Assembly (NCBI GenBank): GCA_037355855.1
Contig: CM074766.1
Coordinates: 3,658,001-3,722,000, forward strand
Length of the DNA: 64,000 nucleotides
Direction of reading: 5' to 3'
Source of the DNA: Pseudo-nitzschia pungens
Lineage: Eukaryota; Bacillariophyta; Bacillariophyceae; Bacillariales; Bacillariaceae
Shown here piece after piece: positions 45,242 to 55,680 of this stretch (position 1 is its first letter; every line of letters begins with the position of its first letter). Under the pieces are notes generated by a model, which was given only the letters and a program-made list of their open reading frames with translations, made no database searches and was not told the origin of the DNA. The position numbers and the translations under genes were made by a program.

Positions 45242-46268
45242 GGTTGTCTTGCTTTGATTAACTAATTCGCTTCAGTTTCCAAATTCTTTTGTGGTGGGGA
45301 CTGTCTCCACCTCGATCGGAGAAAGGGTTGTCAATCGAAAGAAGAAAAGGTTACGTATCGATCGGATGTCGTCATCCAAAAGAAGAACATTCAAATCGAT
45401 GGAATCGATGGTCCGTGTCGATTGTTCCGTATCGACAATTCCGAAAGAAAAGGTATCACGTATCACGTCAGCATTTCCGTGTCAACAGTTTCGTGCCGAC
45501 GTCTTCGTATCAACAGTTTCGTGCCGACGTCTTCGTGTCAACAGTCTCGTGCCGACGCCTAAGAAGAAAGGTATCCACATCGATGGTTCCGATTCGATGG
45601 TTGGTTACGACCAAAAGAGAAGAATTCTATCGGTCTTTCTGCTCTGGACCAATCGATTTGATTCTGAGATATGACAGATCTCAGGGTTCTTGGCTTGTCT
45701 GATTCCAAATTCCCTTGGCTAAAATCAAAATCGATGGCATGGCAGATTTGAGGTTGTCTGCGCCTCGTGAGGTTGTCTGCGCCTCAGTCGGATGGGCCTG
45801 ACGTCATGTCCTTGGTCTGCTGGATATGACTGTTCTCACTGGGAAGTACGTGGTGGTCTGTCTTCCACGAAAATTCTTTTTCCAGTGTGGTTCCATCCGT
45901 GGCAAGCAAGCGTCCCCCTTGAATCCTGTAAAAATAACAGGGAATCATGGACGCTGCTTTCTCCATGTCCTGCTCCTTCCCCACCGGACTGAGCCTCCAT
46001 GGAGCCACCATGGCGCTCAGCTACTGAATATCAATAGGTCCGCAGAGGTGGATGTGCGGACTCCGGTCGGTTTGTGCGTCTGCTGGGGAAGGGCTCCCCA
46101 TTAACATCAGGGATCTCACGATGTCAGCTGCTGGTCCATTTACAGCTGAGGTTTTACATCCAAGTGTAGGCATGGATGCCAGTGGTGATCAGCCAGCTGG
46201 GTTTCATCACGCGCTCTAGCCGGCGTCCCGGTTCGTAGAAGTGGGTCGAGCGGTGGGTCTGATAAACT
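45242..46268 (-). other. 5' leader and PBS-like site of element C
   Basis: Leader with the same PBS-like TTTATCAGACCCACCGCTCG next to the LTR edge and the GCATCCATGCCTACAC block. It also has repeated CAACAGTTTCGTGCCGACGT blocks (about 45484-45560). No gene. Confidence 0.65.
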
Positions 46269-46405
46269 GCGTTGATATTCGCTCGTCAGCGATCTTCGGG
46301 GAACTTGATCGTAGAACTTAATCGACTTGTACTGCGAACTAAAAAATAGGGGAAAGCCTTAACAATAACAACATGTATATCCCTGGCAAAGGGTGAGTCC
46401 ACTGT
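46269..46405 (-). repeat. truncated LTR joined to element C leader
   Basis: GCGTTGATATTCGCTCGTC to about GTCCACTGTGAAC matches the first about 137 bp of the LTR family but has many differences from the two full LTRs, so it belongs to another subfamily. It breaks off within GAACATCATT, where Helitron sequence begins. Confidence 0.82.
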
Positions 46406-46621
46406 GAACATCATTGAATCCAAGAACATCATTTGTGAATATGTCCATTTCTGCTATGTTATGTCCATCATCAGGTTTGTCAACATGTCCCAAAAATATA
46501 GTAACATTTGGTCCACTAGTAGTTTTCTCAAGCATATCTGTTTGTCTGCTGCAACTCAAACTGTTGTAAATATTCTGAATATTCTTGAGAATAGTGCAAT
46601 ATTCCTTTGTCATGTTGTTTT
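46406..46621 (-). repeat. duplicated 216-bp Helitron flank
   Basis: Copy of 37001-37216 with only about two or three substitutions (for example T/G at 46416). It includes the reading frame MTKEYCTILKNIQ and the GTTTT site next to the LTR. It is constantly offset by 9405 bp from the original. Confidence 0.92.
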
Positions 46622-47575
46622 GTGTTGATATCCGCTCGTCAGCGGTCTTCGGGGAACTTAATCGTAGAACTTAATCGGCTTGTAGATAAATCGTCTTATA
46701 CTACGTACTGAAAAATAGGCAAAAGCCTTAACAATAATAATACATAAAGTCCTGGCAAATCGTGAGTCTACAGTGGACTGTTCAAGGTCTATTGCATACG
46801 CTCAAGCAATACAAGGCACTTCCCTAGAGGTACATCGGAATCGATCGAAAGGAGGGCATGATAGGTGTGTTTATTTTAGAGTATAAAAGAAAGAGTGAAT
46901 AAAAGGGAGCTGAGCCAAAGCGCTCAGCTCTGTATCGTGTATCGTGACATCGATTCGCTAACTCGCTAACTCGTATAATAACAGAGCTCCTGTAGCTCTG
47001 GTACTGTATCCTACGAGTAGCGTACCGTATCGGAGTATCGTAGCGTAGCTTCGCTTAATTAAATCCAATCGTGTGCTAGCTCACTTATGCTAGCACGTTT
47101 GGTAACTGTTTGGGCCGGGCATCCAGTCATGGTACATATTATACACCAATGACCTGGCCCCGGCGGTAGCATGGTATCTCAGCATCATGGTATCATGGTA
47201 GGTTAGCATCTTTCAGTATCTCGTAGCCTTAGCAACCCTAACCCTGTAGCATTTAGCTACACCATGACAGGAGGTGCTTTACTCGGGGTACGTACGATTG
47301 GTACAAATCGTACGCGGCGACCCTAGTAAACTCTGCTAGCAATACTAGACAGGATAGGTCTGCTGCTAAGCCTGCTGCTAAGCCTGCTGCTAAGCCTGCT
47401 GCTAAGCCTGTTGCTAAGCCTGTTGCTAAGGATGTATGCTACCAATTAGCACACACCTCAGCACTCAGCTCAGCACCTGTTAGTCAGCTACTGGGTGTTG
47501 CTGACTGTAGCCCCAGTAGCCCTTCTACACAGGAGCCTTAGCACATACCATAGCACACTGCTGGATATCTTCATA
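46622..47575 (-). repeat. full LTR at the right border of element C
   Basis: 954 bp, almost identical to 37217-38164 (it has an extra ATC/CTG triplet or two). Bordered by GTTTT on both sides, like a solo LTR. Confidence 0.92.
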
Positions 47576-48080
47576 GTTTTGAGCAACAAAGTTTTGAAAG
47601 AAGGGTAAAAATTTTGATTCAGTCTTTAAATCAGATATTTCTCGAAATGGACAGAACAGAACAAGGACTTTTTGAGCATAGTCCTCCATGGCATGTAGGA
47701 TTGGAACATCTTCTTCATTGTCAGGGTCAAGAGTGAAGGATTTTATATCTTTTCCGTTGAATTTAGCAGTTGACTCAAAGTTCTTGTAGCCAATTGAAGG
47801 TTGTACAGGATTTTTTAACTCATAGCAATATAAACTTGTGTAGGATGGATGTTGTGGTTGAAACATCATGGCTCCTTTCTTATGTATAAATTCAGCTGAA
47901 TAGTATGATGAAAAGTTGTAGAGATTAACATTCTCAAGCTCATCTGGGCGATAAATGTAATTTGCAACGTGTGACATGTAGATAGGAAGTTTGTTTTCAC
48001 CTTCTGACAACCTCAACATTCCAGTATCTAATTTACCTTCCAAAAAATTACTGAGGTACAATGGTTTGATGTTATCACTG
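47576..48080 (-). pseudogene. Helitron RepHel gene, middle segment
   Basis: Encodes SSDNIKPLYLSNFLEGKLDTG, YMSHVANYIYRP and LVLFCPFREISDLK, a region typical of the linker between Rep and helicase in Helitron proteins. It joins 49070 in frame when 48081-49066 and one CTG are removed (RFRF-SSDNIK), and 37211 after element C is removed. Confidence 0.85.
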
Positions 48081-49066
48081 GACCTTCCGGAACTGTAAAT
48101 ATTTTCGCGCGAATCGCGCAATTTTTTGAGTCAAACTTGTCAACTCACATCCCCCTTTTGGAACACAATTTGGGGGGATAAACTCGCACTTTTTTCTTTC
48201 ACTTTTTTCGAGACCAAAAAGTGCAAGTTTTCACGGGACTAAAAAACACGTTCTTTTTCAACTCGCATTAAATGCGAGTTTGGTTCAACGGACAAAAAAA
48301 GTGCGAGTTTTCTTTGCAAATTTTTTTTTCGACGGGGGAGTCCATTTGCTAAGAGAGGCGCAACGATGCGGGAGTCGATTTGCTAAGAGAGGTCCTTAAT
48401 TAAAATTATGCTTGCTGCCCCCCCCTATATTATCGACGCGTTGCTGCTGCTTGCTGTCCCCCCCCCTGTATTATCGACGCGTTACTGCTGCTTGCTGCTT
48501 GCTGTCCCCCCCCCTGTATTATCGACGCGTTGCTGCTGCTTGCTGCTTGCTGCCCCCCCTGTATTCTGCTGCTTGCTGTCCCCCCCCCGTGTTGTCGACG
48601 CAACAACGGAGTCGATTTGTTAATTAATAGAGGCGCAACGATTTGCTAAGAGAGGCGCAACGACGCGGGAGTCGATTTGCTGAGAGAGGCGCGCAATGGG
48701 AGTCAATTTGTTAATAGAGGCAAAACAACGGAGTCGAAAACGACGAGTTTTTGGTTGAAATTTTTGTTGAAAACACTCATTTTCCAAAGAAAACTCACAT
48801 TTTTTAAAGAAAACTCGCATTTTTTAAAGAAAACTCGCATTTTTCTGCTGAAAACTCGCATTTATTGCTGTATATACGTGTTTTTTTTTTTCTAGAGCAA
48901 AAATGCGAGTTTTTTTTACCATAAAAATCCGCACTTTTTTCGATCCCAAAAAATGCGAGTTTCTTTGGGGGAGATAATAAATTTAAGGGGATACCCTCAA
49001 AATGACTAACTGCAATAAAAAATCGCGCGGTCTGCGCATCGAAAACTATCTTTGTTCCGGAAGGTC
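48081..49066. mobile_element. 986-bp TIR element (non-autonomous DNA transposon)
   Basis: Ends GACCTTCCGGAAC are perfect inverted repeats of 13 bp, with weaker similarity further in (CGCGCGAATCGCGCAATTTTTT against CGCGCGATTTTTT). A 3-bp CTG duplication flanks it (48078-48080, 49067-49069). It holds no gene, but a C-tract/TGCTGCT minisatellite (48410-48600), GAGAGGCGCAACGA repeats, and four AAGAAAACTCGCATTTTTT units (about 48785-48870). Family unknown. Confidence 0.8.
48410..48600. repeat. C-tract/TGCTGCTTGCTG minisatellite inside the 986-bp element
   Basis: Same unit as at 25790-26060 and 26735-27090: a C run, then TGTATTATCGACGCGTT, then TGCTGCTTGCTGCTTGC. Confidence 0.88.
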
Positions 49067-50399
49067 CTGGAGAATCTAAATCTTGTATTGTTTCTTGTAA
49101 GATATGAAGCCATTGGAGCAGAGATAATGTTGTCTTGGGTCACCTTGAAGAGAGTGTTTAATATGATTCTGATTCCTTGTTTTTCTCTGAGTATTTCATC
49201 ATTTGTACTGTCATCAGTTTCCATTGAACCTTGATTGTCATCATTTTCTGTCTGATTCGAGGAAGTTTCATTGTCTTGTTCTTGTTTCTTTGCAATTTGT
49301 TGCAGTACTTGTGTGGCAACAGCATGAATTTTCTGTTTGTCATCTTTGTGAGTGCTTTTTGATGCGTAGCAGGTCAAATAGAAGATTCCTGCGCCATCAA
49401 CACCCCATATGACATTGTTGTTACAATGCATCATTGTAGTAACGAAGGGATTATTGGGATTGGCAAAACAATCTTGGTGGTTTCTTTCCAGTTCCCATTG
49501 AAACAAAGCTCTTTCTGTGCAATTGTCGTTCCATTCAAACCATTTTGTAATTTGATCGTCAAAGTGAATTTTGTTTGAAGTTGATTCCTTCATTGGCAAT
49601 TTAAACCTACAATCACCTTTCTTGTCTTTTTTATGGCATCCTGGAACGTGTGATGATTTATGAAGATTTCTCAGAAGTGAGACAAGTTGATTGACTATTT
49701 GGAAATTGTCCGAGTTTAAAGCATCATATGTTTCATTTTGTGCGTTTCTTATTTCTGCTTGGAAGAGCTCTAGTTCAAGCAGGGTTTGGCATTTTGATTT
49801 TTTTGTTACTCCATGAAAGAATTTGTGATACATGTAGTATTCATCTGTTTGAACTGAATTGGGAACATCTCTAAGCGTAGGTAAACAGATTCTTGCAAGG
49901 GCTTCAGTTGTGTATCTTTGGTTGCAGGATTTACATTTTAGTATCGACCTATCGCCAAATGAGGTCTGTCCACTTCTTCTTCTGAGATTTCTTAGGTCTT
50001 GAAGGGAGCATTTTTCAGCTGAATCCTTGAGAAATTCTGAACAATTAGAATTTGAGCATTGGATTGTATCAAAGTTGTTAAATATTTTTGTAGTGACAAT
50101 TTTTTGTGCATAGTTTTTCATAGCAACAATAACGTTGTCTCTTTTCATTGGATCGTACAAATCTTCAACAAGTTTATTCCATTTTCTGACCCATAGAATA
50201 AAGTGAGCATGGAGTGTGCCTCGTCCCTGTTCTTCAATTGCCACAGCATATGCATCGAGGTCGCCAAAGAGACCCATAGTTGGATCATTGCCTCGGTTCT
50301 TTCCACTTTTTTTCCAACCTAACAAGTATGTCTCTGTTATGTCAAGCAAGTTTTCGAAGTCAAGGGCACATAATCCTGGATACTTGAGGCGCGTTGATG
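49067..50399 (-). pseudogene. Helitron RepHel gene, Rep (HUH) segment
   Basis: Encodes RLKYPGLCALDFENLLDITE, then EEQGRGTLHAHFILWV, in which HAH is the HUH-type metal-binding motif of rolling-circle Rep proteins (about 50185-50235). Cys pairs follow (CSNSNC, CKSCNQ). FYLTCYASKS (about 49360-49385) matches the two-tyrosine catalytic motif. The Rep domain nicks and joins single strands during Helitron transposition. It joins 50742 upstream in frame when the solo LTR is removed, and 48077 downstream when the TIR element is removed. Confidence 0.9.
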
Positions 50400-50736
50400 T
50401 GTGACATGTTGACGTAGGTACCCTACGAGAGGCTCTAAATGATTATTGAATCCCGCATGTACTTCAGTATCTATGATATTCATGTATATATACTGAATAT
50501 TCAATATACAAGAATACACATACAATTCAAACAAAGATTCCCATGACTCAACGATTATTGATATCATGATATTATGCCCGACGAACAATAATATCATTGT
50601 TCGATCATTCATTCCATATTCAAGGAATCATTCCCATTTCGTAAAGTATTCAACCATTCTCTTTTATAACACACAATTTATTAATCATTCATCTTTAAAA
50701 TACTCCTATCGTGTATTTCTACTCTAGACCGTAACA
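50400..50736. mobile_element. solo LTR, 337 bp
   Basis: It begins TGTGACATGTTGACG and ends CTAGACCGTAACA (TG...CA) and is flanked by TGATG at 50395-50399 and 50737-50741. Removing it with one TGATG gives ACSS-TRLKYPG in the Helitron frame. AT-rich interior, no gene. Unrelated in sequence to the LTRs of A-C. A short TIR transposon is a less likely reading. Confidence 0.78.
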
Positions 50737-51170
50737 TGATGAACATGCTGTTGAGAAAGTAAACACTTTGTCGTCTTGACTTGTGTCTATATTCATGAAA
50801 TCGGATTCTATATTTTGATTTGCCATGAGTTGTATCCTAAAATTTACACAATCATCTGGTGAAATTGTAAACAGAATACAAGGCAAACCAAACACAGACA
50901 TTCGATTGAACATTTGCTGTCTAGCAGCTTCTGATGCTGCTTTTGTGTTCCCTAAAGATCTTGTAATTCCCTTGATTTTTGAGAGAAATATTTCTTCATT
51001 TGTCTTGGCAGGTTTATTATCAATAAAATTGCATGCCGCATTTTTGAGTTTTGAGGGGTCAAGCTGACTGAAATTGGACCTTTGATTTTTATTTGTTCGA
51101 AGATAGGAGTGTTTCACCATCAAGCATCTTTGTTGCATGTTACACAACACTGTGACAAATGATCTGAGAT
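50737..51170 (-). pseudogene. Helitron RepHel gene, Helitron_like_N segment
   Basis: Encodes FVTVLCNMQQRCLMVKHSY and RMSVFGLPCILFTISPDDC, the GLP-x-x-FFT-x-SP-type signature of the Helitron-like N domain before Rep. It is preceded by the 17-bp duplication GACAAATGATCTGAGAT (51154-51170). Confidence 0.88.
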
Positions 51171-51728
51171 ACAATTTGCGCATCGCGCATTTTGTCCGAC
51201 GTTCCGATGTTCCAGTACTAAAAATACGTAGATTTCTACACAACTTTACCATGCGATATCTCGCTCCCTTTTACACCACCAATCACAACCCCAGGACCTA
51301 CATGTATTAACCAAGACCTGCGCTCTTTGTTTCTGCTATTGGTTCAGTTGCTGGCTGCTTCTTTTGGTTGATTTGGTTGCCAATTCACCACTCGGCCGAT
51401 CAGCAGCAACAACCAAAACAAAACCGACACCTAATTTTCTACAGCACCTCCAGTACCGATTCTACAGCGCTTCGAAAATACTTCTAATACTGTTGCCGTC
51501 TTACTGTTGCCGTCTGTACTGCTTCGATCTGTTTCCAAGCTCCACCCTCAAGGCCCTTAAGTATATATTATACTTAATGTTCTACATTGTTTCCAAGCTT
51601 CCTAAGTGATTTCCACTTAACGTTCTACATTCTTCAAGGTTCCTTGCTAAGTCCCCTAAGTCTTTTCAAGGTGTAGTTCACGAACAGCCCCTTCCACTGT
51701 AGGTATATTTCTACAAGAAATTCCAGCT

Positions 51729-52500
51729 GTCATCTGTTTTCAAGTCCATTGCCCTGCTGGACCATATGTGTTTTCGCTTATGGTCCTACTGTTTTTTGAT
51801 CCAAGCCCCACAGCCGCTAAGTACCGTTTGCTTAAGGCTCCACCACCTACATAACCCTCTCAGGTGTACAGTATAAATGTCATCTGTTTTCAAGTCTACT
51901 GCCCTGCTGGACCATAAGTGTTTTCGCTTATGGTCCTACTATTTTCTGACCCAAGCCCCAAAGCCGCTAAGTACAGTTCGCTTAAGGCTCCACCACCTAC
52001 ATATACCTCTCAGATGCATTCTTCAACTGTCATCTGTTTTCAAGTCCATTGCCCTGCTGGACTATAAGTGTTTTCACTTATGGTCCTACTGTTTCTTGAC
52101 CCAAGCCCCAAAGCCGCTAAGTACAGTTCGCTTAAGGCTCCACCATCTACATATACCTCTCAGATGCACACTTCAACTTTCATCTGTTTTCAAGTCTACT
52201 GCCCTGCTGGACCATAAGTGTTTTCGCTTAAGGTCCTACTGTTTTCTGACCCAAGCCCCAAAGCCGCTAAGTACAGTAAAGTACAGTTCGCTTAAGGCTC
52301 CACCATCTACATATACCTCTCAGATGCACACTTCAACTGTCATCTGTTTTCAAGTCTACTGCCCTGCCGGACCATAAGTGATCTTTCCTTATGTCCACCT
52401 GTTTTTTGACCCAATCCCCAAAGTCGCTAAGTATTCTTTACTTAATGCACCACCACCATTATATACCCCTCCAGTTCACAGTACAGCTGAGACCTGTTTT
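51729..52500. repeat. 150-bp tandem array inside the LINE-tailed element
   Basis: Units start at about 51731, 51881, 52031, 52181 and 52341 with CATCTGTTTTCAAGTC, followed by GCCCTGCTGGACCATAAGTG and GCTAAGTACAGTTCGCTTAA. A sixth unit is diverged. The fourth is lengthened by a 10-bp duplication (AAGTACAGT). Confidence 0.92.
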
Positions 52501-53127
52501 CAAGCCTACAGCCCTGATGGTCCATAAGTGTTATCACTTAGAGCCCCTGTTTCCAAGCTACTACGGGAGAGCAAGTTCAAGTTCTAACAGAAGGCCAGCT
52601 GTTACGAATTTGAATTTGGTAGTAGGCTCCACTGCCTCTACGTGGCTACTACTAAGTTCGAACAGGAGGACAGCTGTTCCGAATTTGGTAGTAGGCTCTG
52701 CACTTTATGTACCATACAGTGGTAAGGAATGTGTTTGGGGCTGACTACTCGCATTACTGATGCTGCAGTCCAGCATTTAGAGAGGAGTTTTGCTTTTGTA
52801 CGCTGACCACTTGCATTACTGATACTATGTATCTGAGGAAGGGTTTTGCTTGTGTCGGCTGACAACTAGCATTACTGATGCTTTACAGCAGCATTCCAGG
52901 GACAGTTTTGCTTGTGTCTTTCCCTTTCACGTTCTTGTTACCCCGTCTCCTGTACGCTTTGCAACAGCAGTGTCTGTTGTGCTCTGGACTGGTTTGTTTT
53001 TTTCCTGTTTCTTACCAAGGTTCGTTTGCAAAATAGCCGTATTTACAACCTGGGGCCTATTCCCCATGGTTGAGGCGGCGCGTCGTTCTACGACTTGGGG
53101 TCCTGACTCTTCGATTGAGGCGACGAT

Positions 53128-53205
53128 AAAGTCTGGTTACAGACTGAGTAGCTTTTAACCACCTTCGGTGGATTTTCCTACTTAAATAAGTATATTATTA
53201 TTATT
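53128..53205 (+). promoter_or_regulatory. 3' tail hairpins and (ATT)n end of the LINE-tailed element
   Basis: AGTCTG-GTTA-CAGACT (53130-53145) and CCACC-TTC-GGTGG (53159-53171) are followed by TATTATTATTATT. The LINE has the same first hairpin and TCACC-TTT-GGTGA as the second. These are likely recognition structures for the reverse transcriptase. Confidence 0.6.
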
Positions 53206-54538
53206 GACAAATGATCTGAGATGAAATTCATTTGAAGATAGTTCTGACAAATATTTGAAATATTCTGGATTCATTTTCCTCTCTTCACCTTGCATGTCAG
53301 TATAGCCAATCCCGAAAGGAAATTGAAGAGGAAAAGCTCTGATGAAATTTTCTCCTTCATAATCTTTCAGAATGTTATTGGAAGATCTGCATATCATTGT
53401 TGAGTTATGATCAATAAGGTTTTCAACGCAATGGTCCTTCAAGGCTTGATCTGTATCAAATCCAGCATTACTTGTTGATGGTTCATTGTCGTCTGGAAAG
53501 ACAACATGCAATTCAAACTGGCGTTCAATATTTGAGTTTTGTGAGTTAACCAAGTTGCTTTTGTCGATAACAATTGGCTGAATAATGTCATTATCGTTGA
53601 TCTCTTCATCTGCTAAATACAACATGTTTTTTTTTCATCCATCGCAATGCTTTTTTAGTTCTTTGAAGATTGACTTCCATCCTTTTTTTGACTGACTGTT
53701 GTTGCTGAGCTGTGAATGGACCTGTGAGAACAACATGAATTTGTTTCTGTCCTATTCGTTGCATATAATTCAAAACACCACTTGTATAACTCAGATTGTT
53801 TCTTCTCAAAAAATGGTATCCTTTAACCATTTGATGCTGTCCTCCATGAAAGCAAAATAAATGCTGGTTCACTCTGGCATCTTATATTAACGCCAATTCA
53901 GTTTCTGTCAAATCGAGCAATTCTTTTGGTGGATAACCTCTCATCAATCCATTTGCTATAGCATATTCAGGTGGGATGAGCTCTTTATCGTCTCGTCGTA
54001 ACATCCTTTTTACACCATGAAAGCATTGACTGCAGCATCCAAAATGTTTAGCTCTGTCACGAACTGTAGTTGAATTTATCACGTAACTTCTTGGAGATAA
54101 GATGAAATCATTCAAATTTTCTCTTTCTGTGTTCACTCGCCGTTGGTGAGGTGTGCACTTCTGAGTGTATTGCTTCAGAATATAATTCCTCACTGCATCG
54201 CTTGTAAATTTCACTTTACATTGTGTCCAGTTGATACGTGTTTTGTCAAAAAATCTCCTGACGTAAGGATGGAATAAGGTATCAATTTCAAGATGTTTTT
54301 CATCATTACTACGTATATATCTGTCACATAAACAGCATACTTTGGCTTTTAATTTTCCTTGTTGATTAGTGGTCAAGTTGATACAAGCCTTGTATCCCAA
54401 ATTGTATAATTTTTTGATTTTGTTGTCTGTAACGAGATGGATCATCTGGAAAAAATGTGGCAGTTTGGAAAAAATGTATCGGAATGTAGTGCTGTTAGTG
54501 TTCACGAATGGCTTAGAAAGAAGGATAATAAGTGACAA
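53206..54538 (-). pseudogene. Helitron RepHel gene, N-terminal segment with stop and frameshift
   Basis: From ATG 54538 it encodes paired Cys (CCLCD, CCSQC), then PPEYAIANGLMRGYPPKELLDLTETELALI, a conserved block found in N-terminal regions of Helitron-type proteins (DUF6570-like). An in-frame TAA (53882-53884) follows. The frame resumes with RVNQHLFCFHGG and shifts at an A9 run near 53630 before LADEEIND and RAFPLQFPFG. So this part has two small lesions besides the insertions. The start codon is a guess, as the upstream 61-bp repeats begin there. Confidence 0.85.
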
Positions 54539-54905
54539 GAATCCCTAAAAAACAAGGGAAATTAAATATGACCGATCTATCCAATCAGAGAGGTGACAAG
54601 AATCCCTAAAAAACGAGGGAAATTAAATATGACCGATCTATCCAATCAGAGAGGTGACAAGAATCCCTAAAAAACAAGGGAAATTAAAATTGACCGATTT
54701 ATCCAATCAGATTAAAAGCTAGGATTGTGCGCATATGGTATGTACAATACGTTGCAATGTAATGACCGAAATTGAATGTGACTAACTCATCCAATCGCAG
54801 TACAGGAAAAAATCCCTAAAAAACAAGGGATATTGAATGTAACCGTTGTATGCGATCAAATTAGGAAGAAGAAATCCCTAAAAAACAAGGGAAATTAAAA
54901 CCTAA
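54533..54905. repeat. 61-bp tandem repeat upstream of the Helitron gene
   Basis: Three close units (about 54541, 54602, 54663) of AATCCCTAAAAAACAAGGGA plus GACCGATCTATCCAATCAGA, and two diverged ones (about 54814, 54873). Each holds the inverted pair CCCT-AAAAAACAA-GGG. Possible promoter repeats of the Helitron or its 5' flank. Confidence 0.85.
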
Positions 54906-55340
54906 AATTACGCGCATATGTACAACACATTGAAACAAGAAAGGGGGCGGGAAAATGAACACCACACCAACTCGGAAAGTTCCGAGACCACCATAATTCA
55001 CTGCTCACAAAGTTTCGATTTCGTGGCTTATGTAGAGACGGAAAGTGTACTTACTTTAGTATGAGAAATACGAAGTACCGTAGAGCTTAATTTCTTACTT
55101 TTAGTTCGTAATGAGTCTTTGTTAGTTTTCGAGATTAATTATTTGATTGAAGTTTCCTTCACTAATGTGATGTAATTGTTTTTATGATGTTTGGTGGCTG
55201 GAATTAAAAAAGTTCGATTGAAATGCATGAATTCGTAGTTTCCTTTACAATACTCTCGAAAATTGTGACAGTACCAGTAGAGCACTTACTTTTCTGTACT
55301 GTACCAGAATGAGACATGTCATTTATCCGTAGTAAAAGGA
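54906..55340. other. AT-rich spacer between Helitron and LINE
   Basis: No gene, hairpin or repeat that I can support. It must contain the 5' end of the Helitron and one LINE target-site copy, but neither border can be set. Confidence 0.4.
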
Positions 55341-55680
55341 TAATAATAATAATATACGTATTTAAATAACTTTAATCACCAAAGGTGAAACTAAATTACT
55401 CAGTCTGTAACCAGACTTTAACGTCGCCTCCATCAAAGAGTCAGGACCCCAAGTGGTAGAACGACAAATTTTTCAAACAAACCTTGAAGATCAAGCAGGG
55501 AAAAAGACAAACAAGTCCCACAAAATAGGGACTTGAGAGAAAGTGAGATGGGAATGGAGATATTGGGATAAGATCCAGTATCAAAAGGTAATGGAGATAT
55601 TGGGATAAGATCCAGTATCAAAAGGTAAATGACAAGATAAGCAGCAAGAACAGAAGACAAGACCACGGTACAAAGTGTAA
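55341..55680 (-). other. 3' UTR and tail of the LINE
   Basis: Contains a tandem 35-bp repeat (TGGAGATATTGGGATAAGAT, about 55554-55628). The conserved tail has AGTCTG-loop-CAGACT (55402-55417, minus strand GGTTA loop) and TCACC-TTT-GGTGA (55376-55388), then the TTA repeats. Confidence 0.8.

Larger units (their letters stand above)
37217..47575 (-). mobile_element. Element C: copia-like LTR retrotransposon with unusual right end
   Basis: Plus-strand order is a full LTR (37217-38164), 3' UTR, pol, gag, leader, a truncated diverged LTR (46269-46405), a 216-bp copy of Helitron sequence (46406-46621) and a second full LTR (46622-47575). GTTTT precedes both full LTRs (37212-37216, 46617-46621) and follows the last (47576-47580). 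The two full LTRs are near-identical to each other but differ clearly from the truncated one adjoining the leader, so this is not a simple insertion. Confidence 0.85.
51171..53205 (+). mobile_element. 2.0-kb LINE-tailed non-autonomous retroelement
   Basis: It is inserted in the Helitron with a long target duplication (GACAAATGATCTGAGAT, 51154-51170 and 53206-53222) and ends in a (ATT)n tail. The last about 130 bp match the 3' end of the LINE at 55341-55460, so LINE machinery probably copied it. There is no coding capacity. The interior is mainly a 150-bp tandem array. It differs from ordinary SINEs by its size, and I see no tRNA-like head. Confidence 0.85.

Noticed and set aside
46269..46621. 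Element C as a plain insertion with a normal 5' LTR
   Set aside because: The LTR next to the leader is truncated, belongs to another subfamily, and is followed by duplicated Helitron sequence.
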